From: an uncultured Aequorivita sp.
GTDB lineage: Bacteria > Bacteroidota > Bacteroidia > Flavobacteriales > Flavobacteriaceae
Reading direction: 5' to 3'
NCBI GenBank assembly: GCA_937125455.1
Contig: CAKZLK010000061.1
Coordinates: 1-64,000 of the forward strand
Length of the DNA stretch: 64,000 bases
Below the pieces are notes generated by a model that ran no database searches, was not told where the DNA came from, and saw nothing but the letters and a program-made list of their open reading frames with translations. A program made the translations under genes and the position numbers. Of the stretch, positions 55,210 to 63,133 are shown piece after piece (the stretch's first letter is position 1; every line of letters starts with the position of its first letter).

Positions 55210-55356
55210 ATGGAGGAAAAAATAAAAATTTTAGAAAGCAATTGCACGCCAGAATTTGAAAAAACAATTAATGAGTATTTAAAAAAAGGATGGAAAATCA
55301 AAGGCAATTTGCTAAATAACAACGGCTGTTTAACGTTAATGATAATCAAAAAGTAA
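55210..55356 (+). CDS. Small DUF1737-like protein, 48 residues
   Basis: Starts at ATG 55,210 with the good ribosome-binding context of the coupled operon. The stretch FEKTINEYLKKGWKIKGNLL resembles DUF1737 small proteins, which consist of one helix followed by strands. Function unknown. Confidence 0.5.
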   Translation: MEEKIKILESNCTPEFEKTINEYLKKGWKIKGNLLNNNGCLTLMIIKK

Positions 55357-55475
55357 GTTTAGCCTTATTTGATTATTGAGGGATGGTTTGTCATTTTACC
55401 ATCCCTTTTTTTACGCTTAAATCTGAAATAAATTATATTAAATGGAAATATTCCATATTTTTGGAATTTATCCAA

Positions 55476-55736
55476 ATGGTTTATACAGATTATTTTTCAA
55501 GATATATTAAAGAATGTGGAGTACCACCATTATCCAAGGAACAATGGCAACGGCTGTTAAATATTGTCTATATGGAAGCGTTGGTGACTGCTACTTCCGA
55601 ATGTGGTGAGCGACGTATAAAGAATTACCAGACTTATAGGCATACAAAATCCCTTAATGAATTAACTGGGAGAAAAAAACCATATTATTTGATAGGAGAA
55701 ATGCTTAAATTGTCGGATCAAAAGCCAGTCCGATAA
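55476..55736 (+). CDS. Hypothetical protein, 86 residues
   Basis: A small basic protein (VYTDYFSRYIKECGVPPLSK, then RRIKNYQTYRHTKSLNELTG). Start at ATG 55,476 is chosen over 55,383 because the longer version begins with an implausible hydrophobic stretch. Its stop TAA overlaps the start region of the following lipoprotein gene. Family not recognised. Confidence 0.5.
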   Translation: MVYTDYFSRYIKECGVPPLSKEQWQRLLNIVYMEALVTATSECGERRIKNYQTYRHTKSLNELTGRKKPYYLIGEMLKLSDQKPVR

Positions 55737-55921
55737 AACACTTTCTATTCATATCTTTTCTTTTCCTCGGGTGTAGGGATGCGCCAAAAGAAAACTACGA
55801 GCTAAACCGTGAACTGCAACAAACAAAAGCAGAAATACAAAGATTGGAAAGACTTAATGATAGTCTTAGCGAGCAATTGGAAAAATGCGATGACTGGGTG
55901 AAAATGTTGGAACGTGATTAA
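55733..55921 (+). CDS. Putative small coiled-coil lipoprotein without ATG start
   Basis: The plus frame reads IKHFLFISFLFLGC, a signal peptide with lipobox LFLGC, then a heptad-rich ENYELNRELQQTKAEIQRLE...SEQLEKCDDWVKMLERD and TAA. No ATG, GTG or TTG opens it; the expected start codon is ATA at 55,733, overlapping the upstream stop (ATAA where ATGA is usual). One G-to-A change would explain it while turning the upstream TGA stop into TAA. Small lipoprotein with coiled coil, possibly spanin- or lysis-like. Confidence 0.5.
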   Translation: MKHFLFISFLFLGCRDAPKENYELNRELQQTKAEIQRLERLNDSLSEQLEKCDDWVKMLERD

Positions 55922-56242
55922 ATCCTTTGGTAATTTATATATACCATCCCTTTTTTGTTATGAAAATCAAGTAGCACCCCTGAAGCCTTAAAAATATTGG
56001 GTTTTGAAACAATACATATTTATTAAAATTTGGAAAAACTACAATTCACAACAAAAACCATAACAAGATGTCAAATCTGTGTAACGTATATGTGCTTTGG
56101 GGGGCGTAACATATTGTACTAAAAATAAAGTTAGGGGAAAGTACCTTTTTCTTTCCTTAAAAAATAAAATTATATATTTAAAATCACGAATAAGCAATTG
56201 GAACAAAAAATTTATATAAATAATATTCAAAATTTATAATAG
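55922..56242. other. Intergenic region before the STAND gene
   Basis: About 320 AT-rich bases. Two similar stretches, GTAACGTATATGTG and GTAACATATTG, lie near 56,080-56,115 with a run of six G between them. No accepted gene; a minus-strand open frame (56,039-56,230) lacks protein-like features. Presumably the promoter region of the STAND gene. Confidence 0.4.
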
Positions 56243-59200
56243 TTGAAAAATAAATTTCTTTTAAGAATATCTCTAATGATTTTATATTTGTGTGGACTAT
56301 CTATTTTTGCACAAAATAATATTGTAACTACCCCCCATGACAATTCGAGAGAAGATTTAGCCTTCTATTATTTCATGAAGGATGTCAGCAATGAGAAAGC
56401 AAGCTCCATTGTTAATGATTTTCTTATAAAAGATAGTGAAACCGCTCTCTTATATCAAAAATTATCAGAAGATTTTTTAAAAAAACAAGATACTATAAGA
56501 TATATAATCTTATCTAGTAAATTAGTGGAAAGTGGTTTCAATTTTCCAAGAAAAAAGCCACTTATTTATTTTTTAGCATCTAATCGTCATGATTTAATAA
56601 ATCCTAAGTCTTTAAAAAAGTTAGTTGAAAACACTAAATGGAATAAAGAAGAAACGGAATTATTAATAGACTTATTTTTTAAAAAAAATAAGTTCATAGA
56701 TCAACAAAACCATGAAAACATTATTATTCTATATCAAAATCTGGAAATCAGCAGTAAAAATATTACGAAGATAATAGAGAAATTAAAAAGCTATAAAATC
56801 TCCCGAGAAGACATTAATCTCAATACGATTAAAGGGAGAAAATACAGAACATTAGTCACTGTTTTATTTAACAAAAAATTGAACAAAGATAATTTACAAA
56901 ATTTATTGAAAATTTTAGATACTAATTATTTACCCAACGTAGTTGTCATGAGTAGTTCTAATTTCAAAAAAATAAGCAGCTATAAAAATCGACACGATTA
57001 TTTAGGCAGAACTGCTAGACGTATTTTATATAGTTATGACGGAAATTCAGAAAATTTAGATTTTTTACTTGATCTCACATTAAATATCAATGCAACAAAT
57101 AAAAAGAAAAATGATTACCTGAGAACTCTCAATTATGGGTTTAACAAAATTTCAGACTCAAATTTCTTAAAATACACGAGTTTATTTTTGAAGGAACCGT
57201 ATTTATCCAATAAAGCTCAAGAATTACTTTATCGTCCCCAAATTTATAATATTTCACCAGTTTTGGATTCTGAATACATCCAAAATGTTATAAATAAACT
57301 CCCCTTAGATAATAAAAATCTAGAGAATATCACTTTAACAAAACTGAGCAGCTCTATTAATAATGAAAAATCTGCTAATATTATCTTAGAATATATAAAA
57401 AAAAATAATTTAGAAAAAAAGGAAGCAATAAAAAAAAATCTTAGAGCAAAAGGGTATTTTGATGAATCTTTAGATAAAATAATTTCTTCAATAATTGAAG
57501 AAAACAAAGAGCTTATTGACATTCAAAAAACACACACAGGTTTAAAAACTTTAAATTGGTATAATTTCAATCGACCAATTTTAAGCCACGAACAAATAGA
57601 TCGAATATTAAATGCTTCTGATTTTATTCAGAATACCCAAGTATATTTTATCCTTCTAGAAAATCAAAAATTAACTCAGAATCAACTAGATTTTTTATTT
57701 CAAATTATTGAAGATGGAAATCTAAAAGTTGCATCTTTTTTTTATAATACATTTAAAAATAATAAACTCAATGAAATTAATACACATAAATTTTTAAAGC
57801 TCTATTCTAAAGAAAATTTAAGGAAACTATATGATGCGGTGGATGATAGAGATGCAAACTTATTGCCAAATTACAGAACACATTATTCAGTTTTTTTTGA
57901 GGGATTAGACCCTAAAGTTTTACAACCTTTTATTCTAAATGAATATTTTGCTTCAATATACGAAACGACACCTTTTTATAACATAGGTGATAATGCGCAA
58001 ATTTATAGACAATTGTTATACCACAGTTTAATATACCAGTACTCAACTCATGATGAAAATTTACTTCAAATTACGAGAATATCAAACAAAGACAAGAATG
58101 ATGTTAAACTCTATTTGAAAAATCTTGATTTAAAAAACAATAAACAAATTTCAAAAAATTTATTGTTAAATCTAATTAATTATTTATCCGATAACAGAGA
58201 TTTATTGGATAAGAAAAACTTTATATATTATTCAGATATATCAAAGCTTATTATTGAAGAAACTTCTTGGGAATATAATGACATAGGGTTTTTAGAAAAA
58301 TTGACAGAACTAATGAGTTACGGTGGTAATTCAGAAATAACAAAGTCAAAAATAAAAACTCTTAAAGAAATCAATTATAAGAATCAAAAAATTATAGATT
58401 GGGCTCTGCCATTTATTATTACATTTTTACTTTTTTCATTGGTGGTAATTACATTTTCAATTGTTATTTATATTAAAGGAAATAGTTTTTCACTTGAAAA
58501 TACTATAATGGATTGGAAATTCGAAGTAGGTAAAGTGAATATAATGGCACGAACCCCAATAATTGGATTTATTAAATTAATAAGACCTTTCAGAAATAAA
58601 ATCTTAAATCAAAACAAACCTTATTTATTAAGAGAGCTTAATATTAATCTTGGTAAAAACATTTATGACAAATTAAATGTTAATGATAAAAATATTGTTA
58701 CCAATAAAATATATGAAACCTTGAATTCACAAATGGATTTTAAAATGATATTAGGTGATTCAGGCACAGGTAAAACAGTTTTACTATCAAATTATATCCT
58801 AAATTCAGATAAGCACATCATATATTTAAAGGCAAATGAAATTGATGAGAAAATTATCAATACTATTAGCAAAAGAGTTGATGGTTTATTGAAAGACACA
58901 AAATTTATTACTTGGTGTTTAAAAAAAGGTGAAATTCAATTATGTATAGATGGATTAAACGAAATCAATATAATTAAACAATCAAAAATAATTGAGGAGA
59001 TTAAAGATTCTAAGTTTTCAGACATCATTATTTCTTCACAAAAAACTAGAGCAATATCAAAAGACAAATTTTACTTAGAATTAAAAGGAATTCATGAAGA
59101 CAACTTAAAAGACTTTTTAAACAAGTATGAAAGAAGTGAAAATTATCAAAATAATCTAGAAACTTTCCTTAAAAACAATCAAAAGGATAATAAATCACAT

Positions 59201-59728
59201 TTAACTAATACTATGGATTTATTTGTAATTTCTGAACTATTAAATCGAAATATCGAAGTTGATCTTTACAATATTTATAGCCAGCAAGTGAATGCCGCAA
59301 TAATGAATTACCAAGAAAATAATAATGGAAAATTTCCGTTAGATCAAATTACTTCACAAGCGTACAAATTAAAGTCTGAGGGACTATCAAGAATTGATTC
59401 TACGGGAATTGAAGAAGCTCTTGAGTCATTGTTAGAATATAAAGTTGTTAATAAAAGAGAATTAGAAAAATCCAAAAACTGGAATTTTAGACACGATAAA
59501 ATTGAAGATTATTTTGTTTGTGAACACTTTTCAAAAAATAAAAAATTAATTTTTAATCATCTTGGAGATATTGAGTTTATTGGTGTTTATGCATATATAG
59601 CAAAAAAACCCACGGAATTTGATATTAAGAAGATTAATGCTGCGTTATATGCAAAAGCTGATGAAATGCAGGATTGGACAATTCACAGTTCCTTTTGGAA
59701 TAAATTAAATCAAAATCGAGACACTTAG
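56243..59728 (+). CDS. Transmembrane STAND NTPase with large extracytoplasmic region (candidate defence protein)
   Basis: A 1,161-residue protein starting at TTG with a signal peptide or anchor (LLRISLMILYLCGLSIFAQ). Residues ~30-710 are helical and solenoid-like with repeated short units (LEENTKW-, ISDSNFLKYTSLFLKEPYLS). A single transmembrane helix follows (~717-742, WALPFIITFLLFSLVVITFS). The cytoplasmic part (~745-1161) is a NACHT/STAND NTPase: Walker A LGDSGTGKTVLL (~837), Walker B IQLCIDGLNEI (~898) and the winged-helix motif WNFRHDKIEDYFVCEHF (~1080). The sensor would face the periplasm and the NTPase the cytoplasm. No effector domain is recognised. Confidence 0.8.
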   Translation: MKNKFLLRISLMILYLCGLSIFAQNNIVTTPHDNSREDLAFYYFMKDVSNEKASSIVNDFLIKDSETALLYQKLSEDFLKKQDTIRYIILSSKLVESGFNFPRKKPLIYFLASNRHDLINPKSLKKLVENTKWNKEETELLIDLFFKKNKFIDQQNHENIIILYQNLEISSKNITKIIEKLKSYKISREDINLNTIKGRKYRTLVTVLFNKKLNKDNLQNLLKILDTNYLPNVVVMSSSNFKKISSYKNRHDYLGRTARRILYSYDGNSENLDFLLDLTLNINATNKKKNDYLRTLNYGFNKISDSNFLKYTSLFLKEPYLSNKAQELLYRPQIYNISPVLDSEYIQNVINKLPLDNKNLENITLTKLSSSINNEKSANIILEYIKKNNLEKKEAIKKNLRAKGYFDESLDKIISSIIEENKELIDIQKTHTGLKTLNWYNFNRPILSHEQIDRILNASDFIQNTQVYFILLENQKLTQNQLDFLFQIIEDGNLKVASFFYNTFKNNKLNEINTHKFLKLYSKENLRKLYDAVDDRDANLLPNYRTHYSVFFEGLDPKVLQPFILNEYFASIYETTPFYNIGDNAQIYRQLLYHSLIYQYSTHDENLLQITRISNKDKNDVKLYLKNLDLKNNKQISKNLLLNLINYLSDNRDLLDKKNFIYYSDISKLIIEETSWEYNDIGFLEKLTELMSYGGNSEITKSKIKTLKEINYKNQKIIDWALPFIITFLLFSLVVITFSIVIYIKGNSFSLENTIMDWKFEVGKVNIMARTPIIGFIKLIRPFRNKILNQNKPYLLRELNINLGKNIYDKLNVNDKNIVTNKIYETLNSQMDFKMILGDSGTGKTVLLSNYILNSDKHIIYLKANEIDEKIINTISKRVDGLLKDTKFITWCLKKGEIQLCIDGLNEINIIKQSKIIEEIKDSKFSDIIISSQKTRAISKDKFYLELKGIHEDNLKDFLNKYERSENYQNNLETFLKNNQKDNKSHLTNTMDLFVISELLNRNIEVDLYNIYSQQVNAAIMNYQENNNGKFPLDQITSQAYKLKSEGLSRIDSTGIEEALESLLEYKVVNKRELEKSKNWNFRHDKIEDYFVCEHFSKNKKLIFNHLGDIEFIGVYAYIAKKPTEFDIKKINAALYAKADEMQDWTIHSSFWNKLNQNRDT

Positions 59729-59759
59729 TATGATTTATTAAAGAATTTATAATGTCATA

Positions 59760-60006
59760 TTAAATCGTGAAATTGAATTCATGAATAAGGCCTTGAATGA
59801 CTTTATTTACTAAATCTTCTTTGTGTATGTTCGTTAATTTCTCCAACTGCTTGGATTGAGTGTTTTTCAAGAAACTTGAAATATATGAAGGAAATAAGCG
59901 GAGTTTTGTGTCAAAGTCTTTTGAAGCTCTTTTACCTATCCAACTCTTAAAAGTAAAGCATCTTCAATAGCTCAAATGTTAACTCTGTATATATTCCTTT
60001 TGCCAT
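59760..60006 (-). pseudogene. Small gene coupled to NACHT-TOPRIM, frameshifted
   Basis: On the minus strand ATG at 60,006 overlaps the NACHT-TOPRIM stop (TAATG). It reads MAKGIYTELTFELLKMLYF then TAA. One base along, after a run of four T (plus-strand AAAA at 59,949-59,952), the frame continues KSWIGKRASKDFDTKLRLFP to HEFNFTI and stop. Removing one T gives an intact 81-residue protein. The tidy start-stop overlap and long clean second frame support a real gene with a one-base lesion or error. Function unknown. Confidence 0.55.
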
Positions 60007-62921
60007 TAATTAATATAGTTAATATTTTTATTACAGATTTTATCTATTTCTTCAAAAAGAGTGATAAAATTAGAATATAGTTCTACGTCAACTTCATTTA
60101 AAATATTTTTATAGAATTTAGTCTTATCTCCCGTTACTTCATATACACCCTCAATTCCCGTGTCAGATATCATTTTTTGATCTTCGAGGTATTCTTTAGA
60201 GAAATAATGTTCAACTTCAAAAAATTTAAACACTTGTTTCTTTTGATTGAATGATATTAACTCTTCTGGTATTGGTAATAAAACAGCATATATATTAAGC
60301 GTCCTATGTTTCTTAATTATACCATTAGTTATAATAAAATCATTTCCTAGACTTCCATTAAATTCTTGAAATCCTTTTGCATCATTATCAAACAATCCTA
60401 TTATAATTTTGCGTTTATCACCTTCTGTTTGAATTTTTTTAGATAACATCACTAAATGTTCTGCTAATTGTTGTGCTCCACCAGCTTTTGCGGAAATCAC
60501 ATCTTCAATTGATGTTATGTTCCAATAAGGCTCTTCATTCATTGTACAAACTCGATATGCGTGACTAATGATTGAAGCATCTGATTTACCCTCAGTGAAT
60601 ATTTCAACATTTTTAGAGATTTGTAATCTTTCAAAAGTTGTGTGCCTAATTTCAGATGCATTGTGATCTAAAAGAAATCTAATTCCGTTATAATGTTTGC
60701 GTTTTTTTGACTCTAGTTTATAATCCTTTCTAATTTGCGCTTGATTATTATATTCAAGAATTTCAATTGCTTCATTAAAAAGGAAGAAAAACAAAGGTTT
60801 AGAAAGAATTTTGTCCTCATCAAATAGAACATTTAATTTAGAATCATCAGCAACTCTACCTGTATTCAACGTTGCACCAATGCAGAATAACTTATACAGT
60901 TCAGTTGTCAAATCACTTTCAAATAACGTTCCTTTTAACTTTTGTGCTTTTAAATGTAATTCATCGAATGCGAGAATTAGAGGGTCTCTTAATGTAATTG
61001 AATTATAGTGAATGTAGAACCAACTTAAATTTAGAAGGGCTATATCAACATCCCTAATCCCTTTGAAATAGGGAAACTCCTGTTCAGCCATTTGTTTAAC
61101 TCCTTTATCTGCTTTCATTAATAAGTCAAGAGCTTTAACGACTGCATTTTTTCGTTCTTTGGAGTCTGTCATCCACAAAGATTGAAGCACATAACCTAAA
61201 CCTGATATTGCCAATAATTGGTCTGGTAACTTACTATAATCATCAACCCTTTTAACAAGTTTATCCAAAAATTTAGACATTTTTCTAGTTCTACCTGTAT
61301 AAAATATAGCTGTGTTTTGCCAATTATATTCTGTGAACTTACTAATTACTTCGTTCTCTAAATCTATTCTATTTTCACTATTGAAAATCTCACGTGAAGC
61401 ATAGTATTCTAAAAAGTGGTCGTGCTGAAAAGTTACAAAACCTTGTTCATCAATGCAAAGAACACCTGTTCCATCGGTCATACCTTTAATCAATTGCGGA
61501 ATAACTCCTTTCTCTATCGTTATAGATTGTCCTTTAAAATAATTTACTAAATAATCTATAAAATCCTCTTTCTCCATACGACTCCTATTAGGTGTCTGTA
61601 TAATCTTCAATGCATACATTTCAAGTATTTGCTCTTTTAAATTAATTTTTAAAAAATCAAGTTTTGAGTTAACATTTAGTCTTCCAAGTAAAAATGTATT
61701 AAAATTGTCATAGACATCTGTTAAAGTAGCTGGGACTTCATAACCATTTTCATCATAAAGAATTGATAACAATGAAATAGTTAGCGGTGTAGCTGGAACT
61801 TTATCAAGAATTTTATTCTCTAACAGACTATCCCAAAGCTCATCAGATTTTTTTAAATCTTGTTTAAAAAATGTTGTTAAATATTGCTTAACCTGTCTTA
61901 AGTCAAAGTTTGAAATAAATGTTAGTAAGTGAGAGGGAACTTCGCATTCATTAGTTAGGGTTTCATGATTTCTTGTAGCCAAGATGAAGTTAGTATTTTC
62001 ATTTTTTGTAAAAATGGTTAACTCTTCGAAAATACTATTCTGTTTTTGTATCTCAAATTCATCAATAGAGTCAATAAGAATAAGCACCCTATAATCATCA
62101 AAAACTTTATCGAAATTCTCTTTCCCAACAAATTCTGTAATTTGACTAGTTACCGAATCAGCAATGCTATAATTTGAGGAAACAATAAGACTTGTTTTCA
62201 ATCTAATAGGTAATATTTTTTCTGTCGTAGTATCATTCAACTTTACAGCTAATCGCCCTATTTCTTTTAATAATGTGGTTTTACCAGTTCCTGCATCACC
62301 AGTAATTATATAATTACCTTTTAACAGATAACTTTCTATCTTAAATCTAACCCTTAAATGTCTTTGGGTTTCAGCATCTTCTTTAAAATAAAATATCTTC
62401 GGTTCAATAAAAAAGTTAAGCGATTTTTCAAACTTACCATCTAATTTGAGAATTTGATTCAACTCAGATATTCCTTGAGTTGACTTAAGAAAAGCATCTT
62501 CAAATGCCTTTAAAAAAACGTCATTATGTCCCCAATATTCAGATAATTTATCATCTATTATTTTTGATACTTTAATTGCATCCCAAAACTCAATTTTGTC
62601 AGTATTCAAGCTTTTTAAAATCCACTTTTGGAAATACTGAGATATTTTTTTTCTATGACTTGTTAAGATTATTACATTATCATCTTTAATATAATTTTTT
62701 TGAATTGTTTCTAGTACAAATGGAATCTTACCATTTAACTCACTCAAAAAACAAAAAACTTTAAATGGCCTTTTATTTACTATACCGTCTTCAAATGCAA
62801 ATATGGTGTACTGGTCTATAATTTTTACTTCCTTAAAACCTATTTTTTCTAAAAGTATAGCAGTCAACGTTATTAGACTCTCCGTATCTTCAATATTTTC
62901 TAATCTATATTTTTCACTCAT
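60006..62921 (-). CDS. NACHT NTPase with C-terminal TOPRIM domain
   Basis: A 971-residue protein. Residues ~20-155 form an alpha/beta domain (VIILTSHRKKISQYFQKWIL, KIEFWDAIKVSKII) reminiscent of a restriction-nuclease-like fold, but without a clear active site. A NACHT NTPase follows: Walker A ITGDAGTGKTTLLKEI (~205), Walker B RVLILIDSIDEFE (~278), FILATRNHE, and winged-helix FVTFQHDHFLEYYASRE (~495). Residues ~765-900 carry TOPRIM signatures FTEGKSDASIISHA and IGLFDNDAKGFQEF (D-N-D). The combination suggests a sensor NTPase controlling a TOPRIM nuclease. Convergent to the membrane STAND gene. Confidence 0.8.
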   Translation of the reverse strand: MSEKYRLENIEDTESLITLTAILLEKIGFKEVKIIDQYTIFAFEDGIVNKRPFKVFCFLSELNGKIPFVLETIQKNYIKDDNVIILTSHRKKISQYFQKWILKSLNTDKIEFWDAIKVSKIIDDKLSEYWGHNDVFLKAFEDAFLKSTQGISELNQILKLDGKFEKSLNFFIEPKIFYFKEDAETQRHLRVRFKIESYLLKGNYIITGDAGTGKTTLLKEIGRLAVKLNDTTTEKILPIRLKTSLIVSSNYSIADSVTSQITEFVGKENFDKVFDDYRVLILIDSIDEFEIQKQNSIFEELTIFTKNENTNFILATRNHETLTNECEVPSHLLTFISNFDLRQVKQYLTTFFKQDLKKSDELWDSLLENKILDKVPATPLTISLLSILYDENGYEVPATLTDVYDNFNTFLLGRLNVNSKLDFLKINLKEQILEMYALKIIQTPNRSRMEKEDFIDYLVNYFKGQSITIEKGVIPQLIKGMTDGTGVLCIDEQGFVTFQHDHFLEYYASREIFNSENRIDLENEVISKFTEYNWQNTAIFYTGRTRKMSKFLDKLVKRVDDYSKLPDQLLAISGLGYVLQSLWMTDSKERKNAVVKALDLLMKADKGVKQMAEQEFPYFKGIRDVDIALLNLSWFYIHYNSITLRDPLILAFDELHLKAQKLKGTLFESDLTTELYKLFCIGATLNTGRVADDSKLNVLFDEDKILSKPLFFFLFNEAIEILEYNNQAQIRKDYKLESKKRKHYNGIRFLLDHNASEIRHTTFERLQISKNVEIFTEGKSDASIISHAYRVCTMNEEPYWNITSIEDVISAKAGGAQQLAEHLVMLSKKIQTEGDKRKIIIGLFDNDAKGFQEFNGSLGNDFIITNGIIKKHRTLNIYAVLLPIPEELISFNQKKQVFKFFEVEHYFSKEYLEDQKMISDTGIEGVYEVTGDKTKFYKNILNEVDVELYSNFITLFEEIDKICNKNINYIN

Positions 62922-63133
62922 TGTTAACTGCTAATTTTATTTTTATAATACTCGAATATAGAACATATATATAAATCGTATTAATTCGCTTAACATGCCC
63001 TAAAATATTATTGTGCTTTCTTATCTAAATCTCTATGATTATTTTCTTTTGTCTAATTTAATGATATTTAAATAACATTTCTTATTCAGTTCTTGTAGTT
63101 AGATATTAATTCCAGAAAACAAGGTTGTTAATT

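Noticed and set aside
56039..56230. Minus-strand 63-residue open frame before the STAND gene
   Set aside because: AT-rich chance frame with no ribosome-binding site or conserved-looking segments.
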